DNA of 64,000 nt from an uncultured Lachnospiraceae bacterium (GCA_910577675.1 CAJTOR010000001.1:157515-221514); one strand, 5' to 3'; shown: positions 53,093 to 63,672, counted from the first letter of the stretch. Made by a program: numbers and translations. Notes: generated by a model not told the origin, from the sequence alone.

Positions 53093-56000
53093 TTAGCGCA
53101 TGACCTTTGTAAGCAACGATTTATAGCTGTCTACCACATCGTACACTATATTGTCGCCTGAGATCGCTTTAAAATGCTCCTTTGCGCAGTGGATTTTTGA
53201 TTGCTCAATTGTCCGCCACTGCATGGAACGCATGGAGCCTTTCGTTTCCGCAACAAAATAAATATGCTTAACACTTCCCTTATAAAAAGCAATAGCCCAG
53301 TCCGGATTATAATGACCGACCGGTGTTGCAATATAAAAACCATCCGGCAGTTTAACATAGACTGCCACATTTGTATTTACATCAAGTTCGGCAGCAAAAT
53401 CCTGCTCTCTGGTCGAGTCATAAACAATATGGTCATACAGGTGCTTTTTCGCTTTCATCGCGTTTATGCCAAGCCTGCCTTTGATCGTCGGGTCAGTAAA
53501 GATATCTGTACCATAGTGGTCATCCAGAACATCGTAGGTAATATGCTCAATCACCGCTGTGGCTTTTTCATCGTTAATCAGGGCGGCTGCCTTTACAATA
53601 AATTCTTCCGGGTTATCCCTGAACTGGTTGAATATGGATGGCTGAATACCCTTCAGAATCGCAACAAGCGCTTTGCGGGTCAGCCCTGTTTCATCTACCA
53701 GCTTTCCAATCAGGTCATACTTTACATTGGAATTTGCCGCCATAGTCACACCATAGCTGGCAAATTCTTCTTTCACAAAGGATGTGCCGGACAGCAGTTC
53801 TTCTTTGGATTTGATTGTATCCATGATACCGGTTTCGACCTGGAAATGAATTTTAGAAACACGCAGTTTGCTGTCCAGGGAGGTGATCGATTTTTGAATC
53901 AGCTCCTCGGTGTCAAAATCTACCACATAGACAGATTTGGCATTGATCCTTGACCACAGTGCCTCGAATTCCGGCATAGCCAGCTTATCCTCATCCACTA
54001 ACAGTTCCACATTGTTGCTGCGGGCATTCTCCGGCTGCACACTGCGGGCATCATAAATAGAATCTATGATATCAAGCACAGAAGCAACAGAATCGGCAAC
54101 TTCTTTTGCAACCTTAATTTCTCCGTTTGCCTTATCCTCATAATACTTATCGGTCAGTGCGCCTTTACTGTCGATATAACCTTTAACGATCATGTCATGA
54201 TGAATGGAGGAAGCCATATCCTGGTCAATGACCTGTTCATTACCCTGCTCATCTTTGATAACCTTGCCGGCAAAAAGTTCCACTTTGACAGCACGGGGAC
54301 GGTCAGCGACAGCTTCGGCCATTTCTGTTTGAAGACCTTTGGCAAAAGAGTCATAGCTCTCGCTGGCAATAACGGTTAGGATATTGATATTATGCACATC
54401 GTTGCCAAGGACATTGGTATCCATTCGCTCGCCGTTCTGGTTGACACATAGGCGCAAGCCGCGCCCGACTTCCTGACGCTTACGGAGCACGCTTTCGCTC
54501 TGCTTCAAAGTGCATATCTGGAACACATTCGGGTTGTCCCAGCCTTCCCGCAGGGCGGAATGGGAAAAGAGAAACCGCACAGGAGAACGGGCTGGGTCGC
54601 GATCCAGCAACAATTCCTTGTTCTTCATAATCAACTCATAGGCACTTACATCATCGGAAGTCGTTTCTTTGCGGCTCACCTTAGAGTTTATCATTTTACC
54701 CTTTCCATCCACAGAGAAGTATCCGGCATGTGTCCTTGCCGCAGAAATGGACTGCAAATATTTGATATACTCATCTTCACCAATGACAAGTTGCATGCTG
54801 CTTATAACATCTTCATATTCTTCCTCAAACATAGCGGCATATTTTCCATTGACCGGTTGGCCTGCCGCGTCATATTCGCGGTAGTTTGCCACTTCGTCAA
54901 TAAAAAACAGGGAGAGAACCTTGATGCCTTTGTAAAATAACTGGCGCTCCCTCTCAATATGGGAGAGAATTGTTTCCCGTATTTGAATGCGGCGCAGCTG
55001 ATCCTCATCCACCGCACCAATCACATCTCCGGCAAAAATCTTGATACCATTCAAAAACTCCACGGAATCATCGCGACCGTCAATTTGTTTGACCACAAAA
55101 CCATTTCGGTATTCCTCCAGACCGCCGGAATAATCGTAAAGGTTATCACCAATCTTGACAATTCGGCTCTTTTTCTTCGGCGCACCGTTTGCCATCTTTA
55201 CCTCGAACTGCAAGGTGGCAGTTGGGTCACTTTTAGAAAGATTAATGCTCTCCAGATAGATAAAACTGTCCGTGGCTGTACTGCCCGATTCGGTGATACC
55301 TTTCACAGCAATTTTTTTGACCAGTCGTCGGTTGTAAGCCTCCATAGCGTCCAGCCGGAAGACCATATTGTAGACGCTGTCACTTTTATGGGTGGCAGAA
55401 TAGCGCAGGGTTAGCAGCGGATGAAACTCCTTCAACCGTTCTTTCGTCTGCTTGCCCTCAACTGACTGTGGCTCGTCAATAATTAAAATCGGGTTGGTTT
55501 TCGCTATAATGTCGATGGGACGGCGGGAGCGAAACTCATCCAGTTTCATGTAAATCCTGCGGGCATCCTTGCCTTTCGCGTTGAATGCCTGAGAATTGAT
55601 AATCATAACATTGATAGAACTGTCCGATGCAAAACGGTCAATTTCCGTCAACTGGGCGGAATTGTAAATAAAGAAGCGTATCTTTTTCCCGTATTCCTCA
55701 GCAAAATGTTCCTGAGTCATTTCAAAGGATTTATACACGCCCTCCCGGATTGCCACACTGGGAACGATCACAATAAACTTGCTCCAGCCGTAGTGTTTGT
55801 TCAGCTCAAACATGGTCTTGATATAGGTGTAAGTTTTGCCAACGCCAGTTTCCATCTCAACGGTAAGGTTATAGCCATTCTCCCTGCCTTCCAGTTTTTC
55901 CGATGGCTTGATCTGATTGGTACGCTGAACCTTGTTTAACTGCTCCAGAATCTGTCGGTCAGAAAGCTCCGGAACAATTTTCTGGTTGCCGAATCCTGTG

Positions 56001-56152
56001 AAATCTAATTCTTCATTGACCCCAATCTGATAGTTACCGCTGCCCCGATCCATCATATAGGTGGAAGTCAGATTAGGCTGTCCGGCAAAGACATCGACCA
56101 CCGCTTTGGCGGCATCTGCCTGAAACTTTTGGTGCCTGTACTGAATTTTCAT
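53093..56152 (-). CDS. res: type III restriction endonuclease subunit Res
   Basis: ATP-dependent translocating/cleaving subunit of a type III restriction-modification complex. The 1019 residues contain an SF2 helicase core: METGVGKTYTY (Walker A, 100-110), IIDEPQSVEGK (DExx-type at 226-229), LRYSATHK, FLFSHSALREGWDNPNVFQI and RQEVGRGLRL (motif VI). The C-terminal PD-(D/E)XK nuclease domain has NPDWAIAFY followed by VAETKG (PD...ExK), near residues 955-985. Start 56152 (MKIQYRHQKFQ) overlaps the yhcG stop as ATGA, with GGAGGAG upstream. Last gene of the operon. Confidence 0.95.
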   Translation of the reverse strand: MKIQYRHQKFQADAAKAVVDVFAGQPNLTSTYMMDRGSGNYQIGVNEELDFTGFGNQKIVPELSDRQILEQLNKVQRTNQIKPSEKLEGRENGYNLTVEMETGVGKTYTYIKTMFELNKHYGWSKFIVIVPSVAIREGVYKSFEMTQEHFAEEYGKKIRFFIYNSAQLTEIDRFASDSSINVMIINSQAFNAKGKDARRIYMKLDEFRSRRPIDIIAKTNPILIIDEPQSVEGKQTKERLKEFHPLLTLRYSATHKSDSVYNMVFRLDAMEAYNRRLVKKIAVKGITESGSTATDSFIYLESINLSKSDPTATLQFEVKMANGAPKKKSRIVKIGDNLYDYSGGLEEYRNGFVVKQIDGRDDSVEFLNGIKIFAGDVIGAVDEDQLRRIQIRETILSHIERERQLFYKGIKVLSLFFIDEVANYREYDAAGQPVNGKYAAMFEEEYEDVISSMQLVIGEDEYIKYLQSISAARTHAGYFSVDGKGKMINSKVSRKETTSDDVSAYELIMKNKELLLDRDPARSPVRFLFSHSALREGWDNPNVFQICTLKQSESVLRKRQEVGRGLRLCVNQNGERMDTNVLGNDVHNINILTVIASESYDSFAKGLQTEMAEAVADRPRAVKVELFAGKVIKDEQGNEQVIDQDMASSIHHDMIVKGYIDSKGALTDKYYEDKANGEIKVAKEVADSVASVLDIIDSIYDARSVQPENARSNNVELLVDEDKLAMPEFEALWSRINAKSVYVVDFDTEELIQKSITSLDSKLRVSKIHFQVETGIMDTIKSKEELLSGTSFVKEEFASYGVTMAANSNVKYDLIGKLVDETGLTRKALVAILKGIQPSIFNQFRDNPEEFIVKAAALINDEKATAVIEHITYDVLDDHYGTDIFTDPTIKGRLGINAMKAKKHLYDHIVYDSTREQDFAAELDVNTNVAVYVKLPDGFYIATPVGHYNPDWAIAFYKGSVKHIYFVAETKGSMRSMQWRTIEQSKIHCAKEHFKAISGDNIVYDVVDSYKSLLTKVMR

Positions 56153-57213
56153 GACTCCTCCCCCCCTGTTTCCTCGACCATCCACTCCCTCAGTTTTTCC
56201 TGGAGTTCTTTTTTATCCGGCAAATACAGCTCATATTTTGAAGCATAAATATTGGAATCTGTCGGCAAAGTCAGCTCAACAAGGGCATCACTTTTCTGCT
56301 GACAAAGCAATACTCCAATCGTTGGATTTTCGTCCGCTGTCTTTTCGTATCGGTCGTAGTAATTAACATACATTTGCATTTGCCCTAAGTCTTGATGTGT
56401 CAATTCACCGATTTTCAAATCAATCACCACAAAGCAATGCAGAAGACGATTATAGAAAACAAGATCAATCCGAAAGTGCCTTTCATCAAACGTAAAACGA
56501 ACCTGCCTGCCGATAAAGGCAAAGCCCTTTCCCAATTCCAGCAAAAACTCCTGCAAATGATCCAGCAATCTGCTCTCCAGTTCACATTCAGAAAATTCGG
56601 CTCGTTCTTTAAGCCCGGTAAACTCCAGAATATACGGGTCTTTCAGCACATCTTCCGGCTTTTCAATCACTTGGCCTTTGAGGGCAAGCTCCATTACTTT
56701 ATCCTTATCCCGACTGAGCGCAAGGCGCTCATACAGGGCACTGTCAAACTGCCGCTGCAATTCTCTCAGTCCCCAATGATTTTGTGCAGCTTCAATCTCA
56801 TAAAAATGGCGCTGATCTGCATTATCAATGCGCATCAGCTTCAAATAATGAGACCAGCTTAACGGAAATTTTCTTCCGGTGGACACCGCGGGAAGATTTG
56901 CAAATTGGTCAGAAAGCGTCTGACCAATTCGATCCTCCGCATACACCTGATAGAATTTCCGCATTTGCTTGAGATTTGTAACGGAAAAACCGCGTCCCAT
57001 GTGCACTGTCAGATATTTTGAAAGCTCTGGTATCACATATTTCCCATAAGCAGCACGTTGACCGCCGCTCTGTTCTTCCTCCACAATCAGCCTGCCGATT
57101 TCAAAGTAAGCATATACCATAGAAAGGTCTATTGCCGCCTTTGCGTTTTGCTTTGCCTGTTCCAATATATCTGAAACATTCGTAAAAAATGTTTCACTGA
57201 TCTGTTCACCCAT
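56149..57213 (-). CDS. YhcG/DUF1016-family PD-(D/E)XK nuclease
   Basis: Predicted DNA nuclease accessory. The 354 residues have an N-terminal helical DUF1016 domain (AIDLSMVYAYFEIGRLIVEEEQSGGQRAAYGK, FSVTNLKQMRKFY, LSWSHYLKLMRI) and a C-terminal nuclease domain with GFAFIGRQVRFTFDERHFRIDLVFYNRLLHCFVVIDLKIGELTHQD in pieces: RIDLVFYN (Asp), VIDLKIG (DxK). It lies between mod and res with a 12-bp gap and a 4-bp overlap, so it is translated with them. Such genes often travel with R-M systems but are not classical type III parts. Confidence 0.9.
   Translation of the reverse strand: MGEQISETFFTNVSDILEQAKQNAKAAIDLSMVYAYFEIGRLIVEEEQSGGQRAAYGKYVIPELSKYLTVHMGRGFSVTNLKQMRKFYQVYAEDRIGQTLSDQFANLPAVSTGRKFPLSWSHYLKLMRIDNADQRHFYEIEAAQNHWGLRELQRQFDSALYERLALSRDKDKVMELALKGQVIEKPEDVLKDPYILEFTGLKERAEFSECELESRLLDHLQEFLLELGKGFAFIGRQVRFTFDERHFRIDLVFYNRLLHCFVVIDLKIGELTHQDLGQMQMYVNYYDRYEKTADENPTIGVLLCQQKSDALVELTLPTDSNIYASKYELYLPDKKELQEKLREWMVEETGGEES
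56873..56931 (-). repeat. segment of yhcG duplicated downstream of the operon
   Basis: 59 bp, 55 identical to 52996-53054. It includes the hairpin arms TTGGTCAGA and TCTGACCAA and encodes RIGQTLSDQFANLPAVSTG of YhcG. Confidence 0.75.
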
Positions 57214-57225
57214 ACGCTCCCCTCC

Positions 57226-59061
57226 TTACAAGACCTTCACCCTGGTATCCGGAGCCAGCATTTTGAAGATTTCTCCCACATTGATTTTGGCGGGACTGTC
57301 GGCAAAGCTACTGTCCCGGAACACGGCTCGGAGAGGCTGACACCTGGCAATTTCCTTGATAACTGAGTCAGGAATATTCTCATCAAAGCAGGCAATTAAA
57401 TCACCGTCGCCCACGGTGTGGACGGTGCAGCCCTCAATTTGCTTGGAGCTGTAAGGCATGGAAAGAGGCAGCCCCCACTCCAACAGACAGCCGAACAGCA
57501 GATCCAGGTCGGTGCGGTCGGGCTTGATGTTACTCTCCAACAGGGAAAGCATATCCTGGCTGTACTCCCCGGCGGAGTAATACACGTCGGTCATGTTGGT
57601 ATCGTCCAGCTTGAACACACGGAAGCCGCCGTCAAAGGGCTTGCCGGGGTTTTCGGAGGAGATTTTCTTTGCGGCACGGCGGATGCGCTCTTTGCCGATT
57701 TCGCAGATGTTCGGATAGCCCGCTTTGAACGCTTCACTCTTTTCGTCACAGGGTTCGGGCAACTGTACCATGATAAATTTTCGGTTCCCACCATCTTCGG
57801 CGTTCAACTGCATGACGGCATGGGCAGTGGTGGCGGAGCCGGAGAAGAAATCCATAATAATATCATTCGATGAGGTACAAAGAGTTTGCAAAAGTTTAAT
57901 AAGACTCGTGGGCTTTGCATAATCAAAATAAATTGTACCAAATAACCCGGATAACTCTTGCCCCGCGCTTCGATTGTTTCCGTATTCAGTAAGCAATGAT
58001 CTAAGAACCTGACCCTCTTTCATATATACCTTATGATGTAAACTCCATCCAGCATTGGTCTTTGTAAATCTTACAGTACCATCCGTTAGCCCAGCCAATA
58101 CTCTATTTTTTGACCACTGCGAGTTAATGGTAATATCATTTCCATCAGGAGCAGTAATCGTAACAACAATAGGACTTTGCAATCCATTTCGTACTAAAGT
58201 GTCCCAATAGTATCTTCGTCCATCTATCTCAGTTTCTTTGTATCGAGTTAAGTACTCCTCAGATTGTGTGATTCTCCATCTCTCGTTAAGTGAAGCGAAA
58301 TTTTTGGCGAAAATTAGTATATACTCGTGATCCACTGCAATATAATGTGAATCATTGCCACCGCCCTTTCTCTGTTGCCAAATAAGCGTTGCCACATTGT
58401 TTGTCGCCCCAAAAATTTCCGAGCAGATCTTTCGCAGGTTACCTACTTCGCTATCATTAATAGACACGAAAATCACGCCATCATCGCTTAGCATATTTCT
58501 CGCCAACGTCAGCCGGGAGTAAATCATACTACACCAATCGGAGTGAAACCGCCCGTTGCTGTCGGTATTGCGGAACAACCGGTCGCCGTTCTCATCCATC
58601 TGCCCAGATTCCTCGCTGTATTCCTCCTGGTTCTGCGCAAAATCATCCCGATAGATGAAGTCATTGCCGGTGTTGTAGGGCGGGTCTATATAAATCATCT
58701 TCACCTTGCCCAGATAGCTCTCCTGCAACAGTTTCAGCACTTCCAGGTTGTCACCCTCAATGTACAGATTTTCGGTGCTGTCCCAATTCACACTCTCTAC
58801 AGGACAAGGACGCAATGTTTTGCGGATAGGGTGGTTGGCCTCCACGATGGCAGCTTTCTTACCAACCCAAGTAAACTCATAGGCTTCGTCACCCTCCAAA
58901 ACCACGTCAGACAGCATCTGCCGTAGCAGTTCAAAATTGACCGCCTTTTTCAGCTTGCCGTCCTTGTCCCGTGCCTCAGTAATGCAGACAGGGAACATAG
59001 TTGCGAGTTTTTCAATATTAGCCTGAGTTAAATCAAGAGTTTCCATTTTCAACTTGTCCAT
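57226..59061 (-). CDS. mod: type III DNA adenine-N6 methyltransferase Mod
   Basis: Modification and target-recognition subunit. The 611 residues follow the beta-class order: the catalytic motif DPPYN at 126-130 ([14 protein letters not shown]) comes before the SAM motif [13 protein letters not shown] at 404-415. The presumed target-recognition domain lies between (about 230-375). The start at 59061 ([11 protein letters not shown]) has GGAGG nine bases upstream and sits one base after the membrane-protein stop. No simple-sequence tract of the kind that phase-varies other type III mod genes was seen. Confidence 0.95.
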   Translation of the reverse strand: MDKLKMETLDLTQANIEKLATMFPVCITEARDKDGKLKKAVNFELLRQMLSDVVLEGDEAYEFTWVGKKAAIVEANHPIRKTLRPCPVESVNWDSTENLYIEGDNLEVLKLLQESYLGKVKMIYIDPPYNTGNDFIYRDDFAQNQEEYSEESGQMDENGDRLFRNTDSNGRFHSDWCSMIYSRLTLARNMLSDDGVIFVSINDSEVGNLRKICSEIFGATNNVATLIWQQRKGGGNDSHYIAVDHEYILIFAKNFASLNERWRITQSEEYLTRYKETEIDGRRYYWDTLVRNGLQSPIVVTITAPDGNDITINSQWSKNRVLAGLTDGTVRFTKTNAGWSLHHKVYMKEGQVLRSLLTEYGNNRSAGQELSGLFGTIYFDYAKPTSLIKLLQTLCTSSNDIIMDFFSGSATTAHAVMQLNAEDGGNRKFIMVQLPEPCDEKSEAFKAGYPNICEIGKERIRRAAKKISSENPGKPFDGGFRVFKLDDTNMTDVYYSAGEYSQDMLSLLESNIKPDRTDLDLLFGCLLEWGLPLSMPYSSKQIEGCTVHTVGDGDLIACFDENIPDSVIKEIARCQPLRAVFRDSSFADSPAKINVGEIFKMLAPDTRVKVL

Positions 59062-59062
59062 C

Positions 59063-59599
59063 TTATTGTTCCTCCACTTGCACAGGATTTTGATTGTCAT
59101 TTTTACAGATTAAAGATAGCATCAGTAATTCATTCCATTGTTCCTTTCGCTGTTGTTGTTTGTCAACAAACCAAATACTTAAAAATAGCAATGCAGTTGA
59201 CAAAATTGATACAGCAATATTTAATTGACTTGGTATTTGTATTGGAATTGCAAAACCGACAAATAACACCATAAAAGCTACACAATTTATTGCAATAACT
59301 ATTCGTTCCATCCATTTTTTCTTCACATTAGATGTATCATACTTCATCTGTGTCTTAAAAAACACCATCATTTCATCATTAAAATTGAAATTCCCAACTC
59401 TATTTAGAATATCCATTGCATTTTGCATATCCTCGTCCATATAGTTTGCTCTTGATTCTATTGTTTGAGCAATTGTGAATAGTAATGTTGCAATTGACAA
59501 AGAAGTTGTAATTTGTTGATTTATACAAAACCAGAAGGAAAAGATTGTTAGTCCCGTTAACCCAACCGCCATGTATAATGCCATATTATTTCTTTTCAT
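59063..59599 (-). CDS. four-helix membrane protein of unknown function in the R-M operon
   Basis: 178 residues arranged as two hairpins. Helices lie at about 6-25 ([19 protein letters not shown]) and 31-47, followed by a soluble middle of about 65 residues ([40 protein letters not shown]). Helices at about 103-122 and 127-146 come next, then a short Gln/Glu-rich tail. It overlaps the DUF4391 stop by four bases and mod starts one base after its stop, so it belongs to this operon. No family recognised. Topology is reminiscent of small membrane effectors in other defence operons, which is inference. Confidence 0.8.
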   Translation of the reverse strand: MKRNNMALYMAVGLTGLTIFSFWFCINQQITTSLSIATLLFTIAQTIESRANYMDEDMQNAMDILNRVGNFNFNDEMMVFFKTQMKYDTSNVKKKWMERIVIAINCVAFMVLFVGFAIPIQIPSQLNIAVSILSTALLFLSIWFVDKQQQRKEQWNELLMLSLICKNDNQNPVQVEEQ

Positions 59600-60243
59600 A
59601 AATCATCAAGTTGTCTCCTTAATTGTTTCAATTTCATATTTAGTTCTACCTGCTTATTCAACTGCCTCTCCCGCCAAACCTTCACCTCCAAAACCGCAAT
59701 CTGCTTTTGCAGCTCCTTCCTGCGTTCCTCCCGCTCCACCGACTCTTTCAGCGTTTCACTCGTCCCAGAAAGCGCCTCCCCGGCAATCTGCCGGACAAAG
59801 TTTTCATAAACCTGTTCAATATTCAACCCGTCCAGTTTCAGCGGCAGAGCGGACTCCTCCAGCCAATCGGTATGGTAGTAGGTCCCTACCTTGAACGCAT
59901 TTATCCCACTGGCAGCCGCCTCCTTATAAGCCGTCCACGCCTGATATCTGCCCTCATGCTCCAGCAAAAACAGGATATGATAGGGTATCTCCTTATCAAT
60001 CTGCCGCAGGACAGCTTCATCCAAATGCGGTGCGGACAGGCAGACCTCAAAAACTTCAAGCTCCGTCACAGTTTCCCCGGCGGCAAGATTCGTTGTAATG
60101 GCAGCGATTTTATTTCGCCACCAGATCACTTTGATCTGCTCCACAAAAACACGTTTCAAAGTCGGTGAAATAGTAAGGTTTTCATAAAACTTCTGCTTTG
60201 GAATGCGCCGGTTAACTTCAGTGCTCTTAGGCAGTTCAAGCAT
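59596..60243 (-). CDS. DUF4391-family protein
   Basis: 215 residues: MLELPKSTEVNRRIPKQKFYENLTIS, FVEQIKVIWWRNKIAAITTNLAAGE, VFEVCLSAPHLDEAVLRQIDKEIPYHILFLLEHEG, then a C-terminal coiled coil (about 165-213: ESVEREERRKELQKQ and on). This matches the DUF4391 pattern found beside helicase and type III R-M genes. Start 60243 has GGAGG eight bases upstream; 13 bp after the helicase. Biochemical role unknown; probably an adaptor in the complex. Confidence 0.82.
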   Translation of the reverse strand: MLELPKSTEVNRRIPKQKFYENLTISPTLKRVFVEQIKVIWWRNKIAAITTNLAAGETVTELEVFEVCLSAPHLDEAVLRQIDKEIPYHILFLLEHEGRYQAWTAYKEAAASGINAFKVGTYYHTDWLEESALPLKLDGLNIEQVYENFVRQIAGEALSGTSETLKESVEREERRKELQKQIAVLEVKVWRERQLNKQVELNMKLKQLRRQLDDL

Positions 60244-60256
60244 AAAACACACCTCC

Positions 60257-63200
60257 TTATTTAACCACCAGAAAACATATTAACTCAAAATCATCCAGCC
60301 CGGATACCGCATTCATCAGAGCGGATGTACCACCCGCGGAAAACAGGCTGTCGATGTCACTTTCCTCTTTTACATCTATAATAGAGTTAATCGCGTCAGA
60401 AAGAAGCTGCGACACTTCTTTCATGTCCCTTCCATCATCCGTTTCATCGTTGAATTTAGCACACAGCGGCATGACCGGCTCCGATTTCCCCCTGCACAGC
60501 AGACGAATGGTATCCAATAACTTTTTGGGGTTCAGATAGTCACAGACCACCTCACCATCCACACCGATATAGACCATGTAAAAGGGATGGATACGGTTCT
60601 GGTTGTCAAAGTTGATGTTGTTGTTGATGTTGCGCAGGACAAAGATCACACCTTCCGGGTTTTCTTTTGTTGCGGGGACAACCGCATGGAGCCCCTTTGG
60701 CTTTTTCGCCATATCGCCGTGTGTCTTAATGTAGTCCAACAAATCAAGGCGGAACTCATTCAGACCCAAATCCATAATGGAAATGCCCGTGGACATATCC
60801 TCCATATCCACCACTTCCTCCTGGAGCCGCTTCAATTGCTGTTTTCGGTATTCCAAATCGCCCTTTTCTTCCTGGTTGATCAGGTCATCATCGCCAGTGG
60901 AAGTCATAACAGAAATCTTCATCCGGGTTTCCACTCGGGATTTCAGGTTGATATACTCGTCCAGCGTCATATCCGGCCAAAAATTTACCAACTGGATTAC
61001 CTTGTTTTTGCTGCCGATACGGTCAATACGCCCAAAACGCTGGATAATGCGCACAGGATTCCAATGGATATCATAGTTAACCAAATAGTCGCAATCCTGC
61101 AAGTTCTGGCCTTCGGAAATGCAATCGGTGGCGATTAGTATATCGATCTCCTTTGTACTGCCCGGCATCAGCACATCCCGCCCCTTGGAGATTGGCGAGA
61201 AACAGGTCAACACATTATTCAGATTGGCTTTCAACCCCTTAATAGTCGTTTTTCCATCAATAGACCCAGTAATGACAGCAGTATCCAGACCGTACTTTTC
61301 CTTGACATAACCTGCCACCTGGTCATACAAATACTCCGCAGTATCAGAAAACGCCGAGAAAATCAGTATCTTTTTATTGCCCTCATTGATGGGGCGGTGC
61401 ATTTTCTCGTCCATCAACTTCAAGAGATTCTGAAGTTTCAGATCATGTTTTGGCGTGATGTCAGCTATCATCAAGGTCAGTAATTCCAGATTTTCTGCAT
61501 CCTGTTGCAGCTCTGTACGCCAGGTTTTGTAATCCATATCTGCCAGATCAATCTTCACTTTTTTGCCCACAGTAAAATAATCTGTACTTCCGTCCTCCAT
61601 ATCAAAATCATCCTCAGATACCTCAACCACATCCATATCGGCTCTGCCATATTTTTCAAAATCATCAATGGCCTTGATGGTGCTGATAATCAAGTCACAA
61701 ATCCGGGTGAGTGTCAAGTTAAAAGAATACACAGAACTTTCCAGCCGCTTTAAGAGGTTAATGCTCATCAGCCGCCGGATGCCCTGTTCACGCCCCTGTT
61801 GCGTAAGCATATTTCCTTTGTTGTGGGTCAAGTCGATATACTTTGCAATCTTGCTTGGAAAGATGTAGTTTGAGGGCGTGTAGATGCAAAGGCTCAACTG
61901 TGTCAGCAGTTCAAATATTTGGTTGTAGTTGATGGCGCTGGATAGGTCAGTCATGCTGGGGCGGAGTGAAATTGGCTTCAGCCGCTGCGGGAATTGACCA
62001 ATTTCCGCCGTATCGTAATATTTTTCGATATGCCGCCTGGAGCGGGCAATGGTCACACTGTCCAACAGTTCAAAGAAATCAAAGTCCAAAGTACGGAGCA
62101 GGGCATCGGTGGTGCGTGCATCTGGGTCGAGTTTGCTCCATGTATTGAATGCTCTCTGAGCCTGCCGAAAAATCTCATCAATGGGTTTCTTAGTATCCAG
62201 CTTTTCGTTGATAAATTGCGAATTACCTTCATACGCAAGGGCAAGTTGGTTTTTCAGGTCAGTAAAGCGGTTGTTAACCGGGGTAGCAGATAGCATCAGC
62301 ACCTTAGTCCGAACGCCTGCGCGGATCACTTTATCCATCAACTTTATGTAACGGTTCTCATGTGTATTGGCATGGGTTCCGGCACCATTGCGGAAATTGT
62401 GTGATTCATCAATAACAACAAAATCATAGTTTCCCCAATTCAGCCGGTCAAGATCAATCCCGTTGGATGTTCCGTCATTGCGGGACAGGTCTGTGTGAAA
62501 TAATACGTTATAGTTCAACCGGTCGGCAGCAATAGGGTTATTGACATAGTTGTCCTTATAGGTATTCCAGTTCTCTGCCAGCTTTTTGGGACAAAGAACA
62601 AGCACGGACTTGTTCCTGTTCTCATAATATTTTATTACGGCAAGGGCGGTAAAGGTTTTGCCCAAACCAACACTGTCCGCCAGGATACAACCATTATACT
62701 GCTCCAGCTTATTGATAATGGCAAGAACAGCATCCCGCTGAAAATCATAAAGCATACTCCAGATTTTACTCTGCTTAAATCCAGTCGCCTCATTGGGCAG
62801 AACATCCTCGGAAATATCATTCAAGAATTCACTAAAAACATGGTACAGCGTCATAAAGTAGATGAACTCCGGCGAATTCTCATTATAGGCCGTACTGATG
62901 TTGGAGATAATCATATCTGTCACATCCTGCATCTTTTCCCGGTCATTCCAGAGTGTTTCAAACAACTGCATATACTGGGTGGAAAACGGTGCTTCCATCC
63001 GGTTGACCATATTGTAGCTGTTATTGCCTCGCTCACAGCCGATATCCACTGTGGTAAAGCCATTCAGGGGCATATAGGCGGTCTGCTCAACAGAGGAATC
63101 GACTGTCATAAATCCACCCATATTTTCCCTGGTAACATTGGATTTGAAGGTGGCTTTACGCCTGATCCACTCAGCACACTCTCTGGCAACAGCCCGCCCG

Positions 63201-63487
63201 GTCATTTCATTGCGCAGCTTGATTTCAAATTCTGTTCCATATAGGCTGGTTTCCCTGTTAAGTCTTGGAATGTAGAATTCACGCCTTTGCTTTTCAGCAC
63301 GCTCTTGAACAAAGGTCGGAGAAGTAAAGATAAAACGGAATTCTTCTATCTGCTCTAATTGGCCTTTCAACTCTTTGTATGCATACATGGAAAAGCAGGC
63401 GGCCGCTATGGAAACCTTACTGCCACGCTGTATCTTTTCTTTCAAATCATCCCGGACGATATCTGTGATATTATCAAATATTTTCAT
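60257..63487 (-). CDS. SNF2/RapA-like helicase, first gene of the defence operon
   Basis: 1076 residues. The N-terminal region (about 1-150) resembles the PLD-like domain seen in some SNF2 proteins (VSIAAACFSMYAYKELKGQL, RFIFTSPTF) but I see no HxK catalytic motif. The SF2 core is complete: LADSVGLGKTFTAL (271-278 loop), VVIDESHNFRN (360-363), MLSATPVNNRF, ILIFSAFSDTAEYLY, LIATDCISEGQNLQDCDYLVNYD, and NPVRIIQRFGRIDRIGS (motif VI). The C-terminus (about 850-1076) is unassigned. Start 63487 (MKIFDNITDIV) has AAAGGGA upstream. Likely a translocase working with Mod/Res. Confidence 0.92.
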   Translation of the reverse strand: MKIFDNITDIVRDDLKEKIQRGSKVSIAAACFSMYAYKELKGQLEQIEEFRFIFTSPTFVQERAEKQRREFYIPRLNRETSLYGTEFEIKLRNEMTGRAVARECAEWIRRKATFKSNVTRENMGGFMTVDSSVEQTAYMPLNGFTTVDIGCERGNNSYNMVNRMEAPFSTQYMQLFETLWNDREKMQDVTDMIISNISTAYNENSPEFIYFMTLYHVFSEFLNDISEDVLPNEATGFKQSKIWSMLYDFQRDAVLAIINKLEQYNGCILADSVGLGKTFTALAVIKYYENRNKSVLVLCPKKLAENWNTYKDNYVNNPIAADRLNYNVLFHTDLSRNDGTSNGIDLDRLNWGNYDFVVIDESHNFRNGAGTHANTHENRYIKLMDKVIRAGVRTKVLMLSATPVNNRFTDLKNQLALAYEGNSQFINEKLDTKKPIDEIFRQAQRAFNTWSKLDPDARTTDALLRTLDFDFFELLDSVTIARSRRHIEKYYDTAEIGQFPQRLKPISLRPSMTDLSSAINYNQIFELLTQLSLCIYTPSNYIFPSKIAKYIDLTHNKGNMLTQQGREQGIRRLMSINLLKRLESSVYSFNLTLTRICDLIISTIKAIDDFEKYGRADMDVVEVSEDDFDMEDGSTDYFTVGKKVKIDLADMDYKTWRTELQQDAENLELLTLMIADITPKHDLKLQNLLKLMDEKMHRPINEGNKKILIFSAFSDTAEYLYDQVAGYVKEKYGLDTAVITGSIDGKTTIKGLKANLNNVLTCFSPISKGRDVLMPGSTKEIDILIATDCISEGQNLQDCDYLVNYDIHWNPVRIIQRFGRIDRIGSKNKVIQLVNFWPDMTLDEYINLKSRVETRMKISVMTSTGDDDLINQEEKGDLEYRKQQLKRLQEEVVDMEDMSTGISIMDLGLNEFRLDLLDYIKTHGDMAKKPKGLHAVVPATKENPEGVIFVLRNINNNINFDNQNRIHPFYMVYIGVDGEVVCDYLNPKKLLDTIRLLCRGKSEPVMPLCAKFNDETDDGRDMKEVSQLLSDAINSIIDVKEESDIDSLFSAGGTSALMNAVSGLDDFELICFLVVK

Positions 63488-63509
63488 CACAAGTTGTCCC
63501 TTTCTAATC

Positions 63510-63537
63510 GTTATACCATATCTATTTTCAACTGCAA
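63510..63537 (-). promoter_or_regulatory. proximal promoter of the defence operon
   Basis: TTGCAG (63532-63537), 16-bp spacer, TATAAC (63510-63515) on the minus strand, 22 bp before the helicase ATG and downstream of the possible attenuator. Confidence 0.4.
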
Positions 63538-63601
63538 TACATTTCCTCATATCCCTATACTACTATCGCAGCTTATCAGATGGAGCCTCCCCTACCTGAC
63601 A

Positions 63602-63658
63602 CAAAAAAGTCCCAATTACCCACCACTTTATATTTTACGACTTAAAAAGGAGGGACTT
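63602..63658 (-). terminator. possible leader terminator/attenuator before the defence operon
   Basis: Minus-strand AAGTCCC (63652-63658) and GGGACTT (63607-63613) can pair across a 38-base loop, followed by a run of T (63603-63606 plus stem T). It lies after the distal promoter and before the proximal one, so it could end incoming or early transcripts. The long loop lowers confidence. Confidence 0.4.
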
Positions 63659-63672
63659 CTTTGATAGGTTAA

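Noticed and set aside
53201..53953. 250-codon + strand open frame
   Set aside because: Antisense to res; no RBS and no recognisable motif.
57226..59061. Phase-variable mod gene
   Set aside because: No tetranucleotide repeat or long homopolymer tract was seen in the gene.
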